This document shows positions 27,201 to 35,235 of a DNA stretch of 64,000 nt, one piece after another. Origin of the DNA: Gammaproteobacteria bacterium. Lineage in GTDB: Bacteria > Pseudomonadota > Gammaproteobacteria > Pseudomonadales > Azotimanducaceae. Position numbers and translations under genes: made by a program. The notes under the pieces are model-generated. The model made no database searches. It saw only the letters and a list, made by a program, of their open reading frames with translations, and was not told where the DNA came from. How positions within the stretch are numbered: position 1 is the stretch's first letter; each line of letters begins with the position of its first letter. Location: the NCBI GenBank assembly GCA_012960535.1, contig DUBB01000031.1, positions 134,606 through 198,605 on the forward strand, read 5' to 3'.

Positions 27201-27704
27201 CATTAAAAGGTCTTCGAATAGAAGCTCAGAGTGATATGCGTCCACGGTCGAACGCATCGCCGGATCATCCCCTGCCAATACCAGGACACCACCGTTTTTG
27301 GCTGTCCCATGATAATTCGCTTGACGCATGGCATCTAGACTTTGATCAAGGCCCGGGCCCTTGCCGTACCAAAAACCATAGACACCGTCATAATTGGCGT
27401 CGTTGTTGTAATGAACCTGCTGAGTACCCCACAGCGCGGTTGCCGCCATATGTTCGTTCACCGCAGGCCAAAAGTGCACATGATGCGATTTCAGATGGTC
27501 TTTCGCACGCCACAACTCCTGGTCGATCACTGTCATGGGAGAACCGCGATAACCGGAAACAAATCCAGCCGTGTTTAAGCCAGCCAGTTGATCTCGACGG
27601 CGTTGAACTAGCAGTAGGCGCACAAGCGCTTGGGTCCCGGTTAGATAAATACGGCCGTCATCGAAGACGTACCGATCCTCCAGTGTCACTGCTAAATTAG
27701 CCAT
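24237..27704 (-). CDS. Fused indolepyruvate:ferredoxin oxidoreductase (IorA-IorB type)
   Basis: A 1155-residue 2-oxoacid oxidoreductase combining alpha and beta parts in one chain. The N-terminal half contains a pyrimidine-binding domain and ThDP-binding motif GDGTYYHSG...ILFNDAVAMTGGQ (about 495-540). An iron-sulfur segment follows (about 632-685) with CEGCGDC and further cysteines SCNKDYSCNNGFCPS. The gamma domain begins LIGGVGGTGVVTIGALLGMAA, and the C-terminal DUF6537-like part ends with the HIRGYGHVKEASIE region. The enzyme oxidatively decarboxylates aryl-pyruvates to aryl-acetyl-CoA with CoA and an electron acceptor; fused forms occur in aerobic proteobacteria. The product class, arylacetyl-CoA, is exactly the substrate class of PaaA-type epoxidases encoded nearby. 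Confidence 0.9.
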   Translation of the reverse strand: MANLAVTLEDRYVFDDGRIYLTGTQALVRLLLVQRRRDQLAGLNTAGFVSGYRGSPMTVIDQELWRAKDHLKSHHVHFWPAVNEHMAATALWGTQQVHYNNDANYDGVYGFWYGKGPGLDQSLDAMRQANYHGTAKNGGVLVLAGDDPAMRSTVDAYHSELLFEDLLMPVLYPADIQEVFDLGLYGIALSRFSGAWVGYKLLPETIETAASIRADYSHIQIAYPEFEFPEDGVNSRAGDMWFNQELRIRRYKLPAAIAFARANKLNRISHDTPHSRFGIAAMGKTWRDTLQALAELGIDDGMLKSLGIRILKVAMPFPVDVETYREFSGGLEEILVIEDKREQIENAIRRVCYDLPGDQRPRLVGRHDESGRLLVDDVGDLNADKIARVIASRIAYFHTSEQIDSRIQFLDQQVKNAVARPAATLNRMPYFCSGCPHNTSTRVPEGSRANGGVGCHFMAYWMDRDVGYATQMGGEGIPWVGQSPFVKTEHIFQQLGDGTYYHSGIIAIRAAVASGVNITYKILFNDAVAMTGGQPVDGPLSVPQITHQVYSEGIHRIAVVSDEPEKYEANVFAPEVTVHHREDLDLVQRELREVKGVSVLVYDQTCAAEKRRRRKRGTFPDPAKRMFINERVCEGCGDCGSKSNCVSIVPTETAFGRKRSIDQSSCNKDYSCNNGFCPSFVTVLGGEPRKGQGVGGVPAAVSEVPEPKIKSLIPGENYGILIGGVGGTGVVTIGALLGMAAHVDDRGVSIVDQMGFAQKGGAVMTHIRIAADAASINSARLNAGSTDLMLGCDMLVMSGEDALGTLAPGKTHAVVNTHKAFTGDFLLNPDLEYPEDTIEARLLDGLGNSYATFLDASELATRLLGDSIGSNLLLVGYAWQLGLIPLNKAAIFKAIELNGVKIDWNKEAFEWGRRAAHDLDAVENVAYRDKIESRSLPQGIDPMIDFFAEELIAYQDSKYADRYRQLIAKIRTAENVVVPESVALTRAVAQCFYKVMAYKDEYEVARLYAEPAFKARLDAQFEGDYTLQFNLSPPVIAPKDKVTGLPRKITLGAWMWPMFRLLAKFRFLRGSLFDVFGRSAERRNERRLVDEYEALIIEMISDLSQDNLSLSIEIASLPEHIRGYGHVKEASIEQVEVRRSTLVKARRNLIKAYAA

Positions 27705-27877
27705 TGCATCTACCCAAGACTATTGCTAATCCCGATGTTAACTGGAGCGGTGGGTGTGCGTCTTGTCATTTGGTGCATCAACCTGGGCAAGGGCGGCAAC
27801 CGGATTTATGTTGTAAGTCTATTTTCGACCAGAGTCGCTTAATTCCAATAGACAATTTACGCTCAATATTGCGCTAT

Positions 27878-28120
27878 CTATCCTCCTGACCGCAGGTCTG
27901 GTACCTTTCTCAGACTCATAGTGCGGGACTTGATAATCTCCCGTTGATACAGAGTCGCCTCGTTGCGGCCATAATATACTTCAGCCGGTGTCACACGATC
28001 TAGCCGCTCATGCTTGTAGTGTGCACCCAGTCAGCAATAGCCTGCTTGAGACCCCGAGTTTCTTTTTCCCGATGCACTGCTAATTCACTCGCCAGAATTT
28101 CGGGCCGTTCGCATTGGCAA
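27878..28120 (-). pseudogene. Decayed integrase-core transposase C-terminal remnant
   Basis: On the minus strand, reading through a frameshift near 28025, the residues run LASELAVHREKETRGLKQ, AIADWVH, then HYKHERLDRVTPAEVYYGRN and EATLYQREIIKSRTMSLRK before a stop at 27878. This is the tail of rve-type transposases ('AIADFVxYYNHERYHESLxNLTPADVYFGR'). The frames do not join and no start, DDE triad or terminal inverted repeats remain. The remnant marks an old insertion between the indolepyruvate oxidoreductase and TonB receptor genes. Confidence 0.7.
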
Positions 28121-28226
28121 GGAAATACAATCTCGTGACTGCAGATAAGCTCAAATCATAGGTCATAGCCTTGAGACTATGACCAAAGCACTATTAAAGC
28201 AGCCCAAAGGAATGTTCTCCGAACCT

Positions 28227-30632
28227 TTAGAATCGAACCATTGCTTGAACCGTGTAAGTCCGCGGCATAGTCGGATACACCATGTCATATCCAAAAAGAG
28301 GTTGGGCCCCAAGCCACATTTTTTCTTCCGTCAGGTTCTGACCAATAACAGTGATACTCCAGCGATCATCGACCGAAGCAATACCTATTCGACCTGATAA
28401 TTTCGTCCATGCATCCTGTTGCAGAGTCGGTTCATTACGTCCTTCAACGAAATAATCATCACTGAATGAAACAGTCAGATTAGCCAGCAATCGAATTCGA
28501 TCAGTGAGCGGCTTATCTACATCAACAAAAACACTTCCACTTGAATCGGCTGCAAATGGCAATGCTTGGCCTTTGAAATCGCAGGTACCCGCTACCGTGC
28601 CCGCGGGCGTGCTGCCAGAGCGATTACACGGGCCATTAGGGTAACTATTGTACTCGGCATTCAACCAGGCAATATTGCCGCCCAGGATCAACCAATCAGT
28701 AACCGCAATTCGACCATCAATTTCTACACCTTCGCTGGTGGCTGAACCGGCATTATCAATGATGGTAAGAACACCACCAGCAGAAACTTCACTGCTCTTC
28801 ACCTGAAGGTCACTATAGTCCGTACTAAATAGCGTGATATTAAGCTCTGCTCTGCCATTCAAATAGCGGCCTTTAAGGCCAGCTTCAATGGACTCCGCCT
28901 GTTCATCGTCGTATATCAATCCATCTATGGCTATAGCTCCCGAAGTACCGATGCCGCCTGCTTTGACACTTTCTGCATAACGGGCAAATAACATCATATT
29001 GTCATTAATATCCCATTCGGCCATTACTTCTGGAACTGTGCTGGTTGACTCGATATCCCCTGAAGTCTGACCTACTCCTGCCCCAGTTGCATTCAATATC
29101 GCGCCGCCGAGAAACGGCCCAAGACTACCATCAGCATTTGTCAGGTAAAGACCCGACCCCGGGGTCTGCGCATTACGATCGTAACTCTTATCCTGACTTG
29201 TATAACGAATACCAGCTGTGACGCGGAAAGCATCTGTTATATTCCAGGTAGCCGAAACAAAGGGTGACATCACACGCGTGTCCTGGGAGAGAAGAGCTCC
29301 CGCCAGTTCAGTTAAAGGGGCACCGGTAATTGCAGCCTGAACAATCGCTGGCGGATAGCCAATGTAAACACCATAGAACTTATTGACATCCATTGTATTC
29401 GGCTGATCAGTAAAAAGTTCACCGTCGTGATAATAGACGCCGGCAATCCATTCAAGTGTCTGACCCAAAGGCGACGCCAGGCGAATTTCTACACTGGTCT
29501 GATCATATGACTCGTAATTAGTACCATAGTAGAAGGTCTCAGCTGTACCGGAAATATTAACGGCAGAATCGTAGGAATACTCCGACCAGCCAATAATGCC
29601 GGACAGCGTATATTCTCCCAGTGCTGATTCGAAATTCAAACTGATGTTGTCCATCTCTTGATCTGCACCGAGAACATCACGATAATTTCTGCTATCGATG
29701 CCATCATGCAGCGCCTGAAATGCCGCATCAGCACTGTGGAAAGCTACAAAGTCGAAATTCGAATCTTCGCCTCCCAGGTTCCAAGACCCGGGTATCGTCG
29801 CGTTGATAATACCAGCTCGCATCAGATACCCACCAATAGCGCCGTCACTTGCCAGATTCAAATCTCCGTTGACTATTTCTGTAATCTGGCCGTGCATTTC
29901 AGATTCATTGTGTTCAAAACGAGCCGTTAATCTAAAAGCATCTGATGGCTCCCAGACCAGAGACAACCGGGCGATATCGTGCTCCGAATTTCCAGAGTCA
30001 CCACTAAAATCGTTTTCAAGCCAGCCATCGCCGCTGTCAAATTGCTCGATTGCAACTCTTGCGCCCAGGGTTTCCCCTAGTGAACCACCGATAACAGCAC
30101 GTATTCTCGAACCGCTGTACTCGGCTTCATACTCTGCTGTCAGAATGGCCTCAAACTCATCGTCAGGGTTATTAACGGCGCCGTGTATCGCTATCGCCCC
30201 TGCACTGGAATTGAGTCCAAACAAGACCGCTTGCGGTCCTCTTGCTATCTCTACCCTTTCAGCATCAAAGAAGGGAGATCGCGATTGACGATTTCTGGGC
30301 ATATAAATACCGTCCTTAAACGTCGAAACAGGCGTTTCAAAACCCCGATCTTCTCCAGAACCAATTCCCCTCATAGTAATATTATTCACAATCAAGGAAT
30401 CACCAACAAAAAGGTTAGGCACATTAGCAGCCAGATCTTGCAGATCGTCAATTGCCAGCGCTTCCAAGGAAGCCCCACTCAGAGCCTGAATCGACATAGC
30501 AATATCTTGTGTACTTTCCGAGCGTTTGGTCGCGGTGACGACAACTTCCTCAAGTTCTGTCACAGCAGACGCTGAATGCATGGCAAAAAAGCTGAACACT
30601 GCGACGAGCATTGTCTGTTTTCGGTTACGCAT
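28227..30632 (-). CDS. TonB-dependent outer-membrane receptor
   Basis: An 801-residue receptor with signal peptide MRNRKQTMLVAVFSFFAMHS...ASA, followed immediately by the TonB-box region LEEVVVTATKR. The plug domain (about 45-160) contains VPNLFVGDSL, NITMRGIG and the ERVEIARGPQAVLFG signature. The rest is a 22-strand type beta-barrel ending in the terminal aromatic strand MPRTYTVQAMVRF. It imports a scarce or bulky substrate across the outer membrane. Similar receptors in marine gammaproteobacteria often sit beside catabolic loci, so the cargo may be related to the amidohydrolase/CoA pathways here rather than iron. It has no adjacent regulator or TonB gene. Confidence 0.93.
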   Translation of the reverse strand: MRNRKQTMLVAVFSFFAMHSASAVTELEEVVVTATKRSESTQDIAMSIQALSGASLEALAIDDLQDLAANVPNLFVGDSLIVNNITMRGIGSGEDRGFETPVSTFKDGIYMPRNRQSRSPFFDAERVEIARGPQAVLFGLNSSAGAIAIHGAVNNPDDEFEAILTAEYEAEYSGSRIRAVIGGSLGETLGARVAIEQFDSGDGWLENDFSGDSGNSEHDIARLSLVWEPSDAFRLTARFEHNESEMHGQITEIVNGDLNLASDGAIGGYLMRAGIINATIPGSWNLGGEDSNFDFVAFHSADAAFQALHDGIDSRNYRDVLGADQEMDNISLNFESALGEYTLSGIIGWSEYSYDSAVNISGTAETFYYGTNYESYDQTSVEIRLASPLGQTLEWIAGVYYHDGELFTDQPNTMDVNKFYGVYIGYPPAIVQAAITGAPLTELAGALLSQDTRVMSPFVSATWNITDAFRVTAGIRYTSQDKSYDRNAQTPGSGLYLTNADGSLGPFLGGAILNATGAGVGQTSGDIESTSTVPEVMAEWDINDNMMLFARYAESVKAGGIGTSGAIAIDGLIYDDEQAESIEAGLKGRYLNGRAELNITLFSTDYSDLQVKSSEVSAGGVLTIIDNAGSATSEGVEIDGRIAVTDWLILGGNIAWLNAEYNSYPNGPCNRSGSTPAGTVAGTCDFKGQALPFAADSSGSVFVDVDKPLTDRIRLLANLTVSFSDDYFVEGRNEPTLQQDAWTKLSGRIGIASVDDRWSITVIGQNLTEEKMWLGAQPLFGYDMVYPTMPRTYTVQAMVRF

Positions 30633-30826
30633 AGGTTCCCCTCCATTACTTATTAACGAAGAATTGTAGAAGATGGTGCGACTCAGCGTACGTCATATCC
30701 GGCACGTTTGAGGTCATTTCGCGTGATTGGTTCAGATTCCGTAAGCATTTATATCTTCTTTGATAGTTGCTAGAACCTTCATGCCGTCCAGTTCTTCAGC
30801 TGGCAAAGTAGGATTGCCTGACTAAG

Positions 30827-31039
30827 AGGAACAAAAAAATAGCTGTTTCAGAAAGCAGTGTTATCCTGCAGACGTTGCAGGAGACCCTAACTGCAAAAAA
30901 TCTGCTATTCCCGCTCGACCTAGGTGCGCGAGGTAGTTGTACCATCGGCGACAATGTGGCGACTAACGCTGGCGGTATCAACGCCCTGCGTTACGGCATG
31001 ATGCGACATCTTGTGCTGAGTCTTGCGTCGTATGTCCTT
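30827..31039 (+). pseudogene. Fragment of an FAD-linked oxidase (GlcD/D-2-hydroxyglutarate dehydrogenase type)
   Basis: The plus strand encodes ESSVILQTLQETLTAKNLLF, then PLDLGARGSCTIGDNVATNA and GGINALRYGMMRHLVLSL. This is the FAD_binding_4 core of D-2-hydroxyacid dehydrogenases ('FPLDLGARGSCxIGGNxATNAGGxxVLRYGMxRDLVLGLE'). Only about 65 residues remain. There is no plausible start, and homology ends at about 31025, after which the frame is non-homologous to its stop. I read it as an internal fragment of a deleted gene. Confidence 0.72.
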
Positions 31040-31125
31040 AACGTGTTTTTCTGCGTTTGACAGGCTCTTATTGAAACGCCTCAGCTTAAGGTTAAATTAG
31101 CAGACATGTCTCTTAGCAAACAGGG

Positions 31126-31245
31126 TTAGGTAGTGCCATATGGGCTAACGTCACACACATCGACCTCCTCTAGTTCAGCATAACTATGACTCGAAACTGC
31201 AAGCAATGTTAATACAACCAAATGCCGACTATAGATCTTTCTCAT
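31126..31245 (-). pseudogene. Truncated 5' end of a second TonB-dependent receptor gene
   Basis: A 39-codon frame begins at ATG 31245 with a strong AGGGAG ribosome-binding site. It encodes a signal peptide (MRKIYSRHLVVLTLLAVSSH..YA), then AELEEVDV, the residues that open the mature part of TonB receptors. The homology stops there and translation ends after DVSPYGTT. It looks like a receptor start whose body has been deleted. A functional small exported peptide is an alternative, since start signals are intact. Confidence 0.55.
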
Positions 31246-31477
31246 GATCTGCTCCCTATTAAGTAGTTGCAATGTCATCCCCTGAAGGTGGCCGGTAAGC
31301 ATTATCAGATTTGGCAGACTGGTAGTCTTGAACGGATAATTACCCTCGTACACCTGTTTTTAATACCTTGAACCGATTTAGGCTCCACGACAAAATAAAA
31401 CAAGATTGACAAATCGATTCAAATTCTTACCCTTAGCAACACTGCATACGGATACCTCCCATATACAACAAAGCAGC

Positions 31478-31527
31478 GTTATATGGCTTGTGTTATAAGG
31501 CTTATGTTATATAGCCAGCGTTATTAG
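31478..31527 (+). repeat. 14-bp imperfect tandem repeats upstream of the lytic transglycosylase gene
   Basis: Three consecutive 14-mers start at 31478, 31492 and 31506: GTTATATGGCTTGT, GTTATAAGGCTTAT and GTTATATAGCCAGC. A partial fourth (GTTATTAG) starts at 31520. The conserved GTTATA core recurs every 14 bp, about 50 bp before the start codon at 31580. They could be binding sites for a regulator or simply a slippage-generated repeat. Confidence 0.6.
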
Positions 31528-31579
31528 AAAGCACATAGAGATCATTACCGCTTCACATCTGAACACGAGTGCTATCACA

Positions 31580-32656
31580 ATGGTGGTCACCAGCAAACAA
31601 ATAGGATCCCATTTCTCCGTGATAAAAGGACCATTATTTCTCATCTCAGCTCTGCTGATGGCACTACTGTTAGTAGCCGCGCAGGCTTCCGACTTTGACG
31701 CCTACCCAGATGACGTTGCCATACTACTGAACGAATACCAGCACGATTCAGATAGCCAGGGTTCTACTATTCCTTCAGTACTGGCACTTCAGGGTCATTC
31801 AGATACAGAAACCATCGTCGACTTTGATAGCGGGATTATTGTCGTGACTTCTGCTTCCATCGATCAACTGGAGAAATCAATTATAGAGGTGCTGCTAACC
31901 CAGATCGACCCTTCAGTCATCGATGCCGCTACGGCTCACGATTTTGGTCTGGTCAATGCCGACACCAAACGCCCTTTCTTCTTCAAGCAGATTCTGGATC
32001 ACACCGGCCAAGCCATAGAATTTGAATGGCGAGCACGTAGATTTGCACTCTACCTGATCAAAAACAGTCCGCGAGTCAGGGGTAAACGCAGCGTTACCAT
32101 TCGCATGATTTCTGATCATAAAGCGATGGCCAGCGATAAATACCAGCGTTATGTGCAGGCGGCGAGCTTTACAAATGATCTATCGCCGGCACTGGTCATG
32201 GCGATTATCGAAACTGAAAGCGCATTTAATCCCATGGCTCGCTCGCGTTCGAACGCCCTGGGCCTCATGCAAATAAAGCCCGATACAGCAGGCCGAGATT
32301 ACTTCACTCTGATCAAAGGCTATGCCCATACGCCAACATCATCCTATCTATATAATCCAAAAAATAATATCGAAGTCGGCGCAGGCTACCTGCGAATATT
32401 AGCCGAGCGCTATCTGGTCGGTATAGCGCACCCTAAAAAACTAGAATACGCCATTATCGCAAGCTACAACGGCGGGTCCGGTAATTTATGGCAGAGCTTA
32501 AACTCCAAAGGAAGCAAGAAAAAGGCCATTGCCCGCATCAATAAGATGTCTGTTAAGGAGTTCTACTGGTTCTTAACGCATCGACATCGAAGGAAAGAAA
32601 CCAGGAATTACTTAAAGAGAGTCACTAGCAAGATCGAAAAATACCGGTATTTATGA
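31580..32656 (+). CDS. MltC-like lytic transglycosylase
   Basis: A 358-residue murein hydrolase with a signal peptide (core LISALLMALLLVAAQA) and no lipobox cysteine, so probably soluble periplasmic, unlike lipoprotein MltC. An N-terminal DUF3393-like region (about 35-190) precedes the SLT domain. Catalytic Glu213 is in ETESAFNPMARS, followed by NALGLMQIKP and the AIIASYNGGSGNLWQS motif. The C-terminal EFYWFLTHRHRRKETRNYLK segment is typical of the MltC group. It cleaves peptidoglycan between MurNAc and GlcNAc, forming 1,6-anhydro ends. It is transcribed alone behind AT-rich repeats. Confidence 0.9.
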   Translation: MVVTSKQIGSHFSVIKGPLFLISALLMALLLVAAQASDFDAYPDDVAILLNEYQHDSDSQGSTIPSVLALQGHSDTETIVDFDSGIIVVTSASIDQLEKSIIEVLLTQIDPSVIDAATAHDFGLVNADTKRPFFFKQILDHTGQAIEFEWRARRFALYLIKNSPRVRGKRSVTIRMISDHKAMASDKYQRYVQAASFTNDLSPALVMAIIETESAFNPMARSRSNALGLMQIKPDTAGRDYFTLIKGYAHTPTSSYLYNPKNNIEVGAGYLRILAERYLVGIAHPKKLEYAIIASYNGGSGNLWQSLNSKGSKKKAIARINKMSVKEFYWFLTHRHRRKETRNYLKRVTSKIEKYRYL

Positions 32657-33224
32657 TCAGACAATAAGAAAATGGTGACTGACGATCCAGAACTTGGATC
32701 ACTCGGCCAAGGCTCTGCGCAGGGTTAGTCCCGGCAAATCAATTCAGGGGCAAAGACACCATGCTAATTCACTCAACGATGCACCCAATCTGATCCCTGG
32801 AGGTTGCCAATGTCCTTAGCCACTGGAACAGAGAAACCCTTATTGCTATTTGTTTGGACTGGCAGAATTTCTGACGCCCCAGAATTCACCAATAGGTCGG
32901 ACAGCCGGTTTGGATTTGGGTGATACTCTGCCCTGGAAAACAAGTGCTCTTATTCTTGCCAAAAGTAGTGCGATTATACAAAAATTCGCACTGATGAAGC
33001 CATCCACGTTACTGCAAATCAAGGAACCCAGTAACCTTTAAGTTTTCCGGTTTATCCCTCTTTTCTTAAATTCAACCTTTCTTTCTGAATCTTTCTGTCA
33101 GGCCCAGACAGAGCCCTACCTGGATTAAACAAACCTCGTGGTGTCAAACAGCAATAAACAACAGTTTACTCTTGCGACTCTTACGCTTATGTTAGGCTTT
33201 TAGTCCGCATAAAGAGAGTTTCCT
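32657..33224. other. Intergenic region with no recognised gene
   Basis: This 568-bp gap separates the lytic transglycosylase from the CBS-domain gene. Short open frames exist on both strands, but none has a convincing start or recognisable residues. There is no clear hairpin terminator. The promoter of the CBS gene presumably lies in the last 60 bases. Confidence 0.5.
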
Positions 33225-33674
33225 ATGAGTAACGTCAAAGAACTGTTGGAAACAAAAGGCCGCTATATATGGTCGATAGATGCTAACGAATCGGTTTACA
33301 ACGCAGTCGCAATGATGGCTGATAAAAATGTCGGTGCACTGGTCGTCACCAGCTCTGACTCACCGCTGGCCGGCATCATTTCAGAGCGTGATTACACACG
33401 AGCACTCATTCTTGCAAACAAATCAGCACAGGATACCCTGGTCTCGGAAATCATGTCCTTTGATGTGACATTTGCTACTGAAAACACCCTTCTGGAAAAG
33501 TGTATGACTTTGATGCTGCAGAAAAAGATCCGTCACCTGCCTATCATCGACAACAATGAAGCCATCGCCATGATTACGCTTGGCGATATCCTGAAGACAA
33601 TTATCGAGCAACAATCCCTGACAATAGAAGAATTGGAAAGCTTTATCTACGAAGATCAAGGCGGCGAGGGATAA
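33225..33674 (+). CDS. Two-CBS-domain protein
   Basis: A 149-residue protein made of a tandem CBS pair (Bateman module). The first (about 10-65) has VGALVVTSSDSPLAGIISERDYTRAL; the second (about 80-135) has KKIRHLPIIDNNEAIAMITLGDIL. Stand-alone modules of this type bind adenine nucleotides and act as energy or redox sensors, but the partner is usually unknown. The sequence matches the common proteobacterial group that begins MSNVKELLETKG. It is 43 bp upstream of the carotenoid oxygenase gene on the same strand and may be co-transcribed. Confidence 0.92.
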   Translation: MSNVKELLETKGRYIWSIDANESVYNAVAMMADKNVGALVVTSSDSPLAGIISERDYTRALILANKSAQDTLVSEIMSFDVTFATENTLLEKCMTLMLQKKIRHLPIIDNNEAIAMITLGDILKTIIEQQSLTIEELESFIYEDQGGEG

Positions 33675-33717
33675 ACCGAACTTGATCATAGCAATGGCCC
33701 TTCAAGGAAAGTCATAA

Positions 33718-35190
33718 ATGAAAGTAGAACTCCGCAAATCCTTTACCAGCGGGCTTTCGAACTTCGATCAGCACCCGTATCGATCAGGCGCCTGGCGGCC
33801 ACAGAAGCGGGAGTATGATGCTTGGGATCTGGATGTCATTGGCGAGATCCCAGCAGATTTAAATGGTGTTTACCTCAGAAACACCGAGAACCCTCTATTC
33901 GAACCTATAAAACGCTATCACCCATTTGATGGTGATGGCATGTTACATGCCATCTCATTTGAAGCTGGCGAAGCCAGATACGCTAATCGCTTTGTCCGAA
34001 CCGACGGCTTTATGGCAGAGCAAAAAGCCAATGGCAGTTTATGGGCAGGTATTACAGAGCATCCGAAAAATGCGATCGCCAGCTACGGCTGGGGCGCGCG
34101 AACCATGATGAAAGACACGGCCAGTACAGATGTAGTCGTCCATAAAGGAGCCGCTCTGGCTAGCTTTTATCAGTGTGGTGAATTATACCAACTCAACCCT
34201 CGCACCCTTGAAAACCTCGGGAAATCAACCTGGCAGGGTCAGTTTCCTGCTGACGGTGTGTCTGCACATTGCAAGGTCGATGAGCATACCGGCGAATTGC
34301 TGTTTTTCAATTACTCTACTAAAGCACCCTTTATGAAATACGGCGTGGTCAATAAACAAGGCAGACTAACCAACTATGTAGATATACCTTTGCCCGGGCC
34401 ACGTCTTCCTCACGACATGGCTTTTACTGAAAACTGGTCCATCCTCAATGACCTTCCTCTTTACTGGGAGCCTGAAGCACTGGCTCAAGGCTATTACTCC
34501 AATACCTTTAATCGAAAACTGCCCAGCCGTTTTGCGCTGATACCGCGCCATGGAAAAACAAAAGATATAAGATGGTTTGAGGCAGATCCTACCTTCGTGC
34601 TGCATTTTGCCAATGCTTACGAAGAAGGCGATGAGGTTATTCTGGACGGGTATTTTCAGCATAACCCCACAGCAAGAGGCGTACCGCGGCAAACTGCTGA
34701 GTTAAAAGGATTTGAAACTCTCGATGTCAACACGCTGCAGCCTCGAGCACATCGCTGGCGGTTCAATCTTCGCTCAGGCAGATGCACTGAAGAAACACTA
34801 CACGAGCGCCTGGCTGAATTTCCCATGGTCAATGGCCGTCACGCGGGCAGGCCCTATAGATATAGCTATAACACCCTCTGCACTAAATCAATTTTTGCTT
34901 TCAATGGCCTTAGCAAACTGGATGTAGAAAAAGGCACAGATGAAGTTATCTCCTATCCAGACGGTACCTTCATCAGCGAAACTGTCATGGCACCACGCGC
35001 CAACTCCCGCTCTGAAGATGATGGTTATCTCATCACCTTCAGCTCAAATGTTAACGAAGATGTTTCACATTGCCTGGTTTATGATGCTGGTCAGTTCAGT
35101 GATAAACCCGTCGCGAAAATTCGCCTGCCAGAGCGAATTGCCAGTGGCACTCACGCGACCTGGGCGCCTCTGGATGATTTATCGGCCTAA
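33718..35190 (+). CDS. Carotenoid/stilbene cleavage oxygenase
   Basis: A 490-residue seven-bladed beta-propeller dioxygenase of the RPE65/carotenoid oxygenase family. Four histidines that would bind the Fe(II) are placed as expected: VSAHCKVDEHTGELLFF, LPHDMAFTENW, LHFANAYEEGDEVILDGYF and the C-terminal ASGTHATWAP. Early motifs PADLNGVYLRNTENPLF and YHPFDGDGMLHAISFE are typical of the lignostilbene dioxygenase-like bacterial branch. These enzymes cleave conjugated double bonds in carotenoids, apocarotenoids or stilbenes. No carotenoid biosynthesis genes are nearby, so a catabolic substrate such as a stilbene or a plant/algal polyene is inferred. Confidence 0.92.
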   Translation: MKVELRKSFTSGLSNFDQHPYRSGAWRPQKREYDAWDLDVIGEIPADLNGVYLRNTENPLFEPIKRYHPFDGDGMLHAISFEAGEARYANRFVRTDGFMAEQKANGSLWAGITEHPKNAIASYGWGARTMMKDTASTDVVVHKGAALASFYQCGELYQLNPRTLENLGKSTWQGQFPADGVSAHCKVDEHTGELLFFNYSTKAPFMKYGVVNKQGRLTNYVDIPLPGPRLPHDMAFTENWSILNDLPLYWEPEALAQGYYSNTFNRKLPSRFALIPRHGKTKDIRWFEADPTFVLHFANAYEEGDEVILDGYFQHNPTARGVPRQTAELKGFETLDVNTLQPRAHRWRFNLRSGRCTEETLHERLAEFPMVNGRHAGRPYRYSYNTLCTKSIFAFNGLSKLDVEKGTDEVISYPDGTFISETVMAPRANSRSEDDGYLITFSSNVNEDVSHCLVYDAGQFSDKPVAKIRLPERIASGTHATWAPLDDLSA

Positions 35191-35235
35191 GATACCACGC
35201 GCCGCTGGTTCCCTGCGGACATCGGAGATACAGCG

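Noticed and set aside
24954-27700. Several plus-strand open frames of 60-190 codons opposite the indolepyruvate oxidoreductase
   Set aside because: They are antisense to a gene with clear catalytic motifs and show no recognisable protein features.
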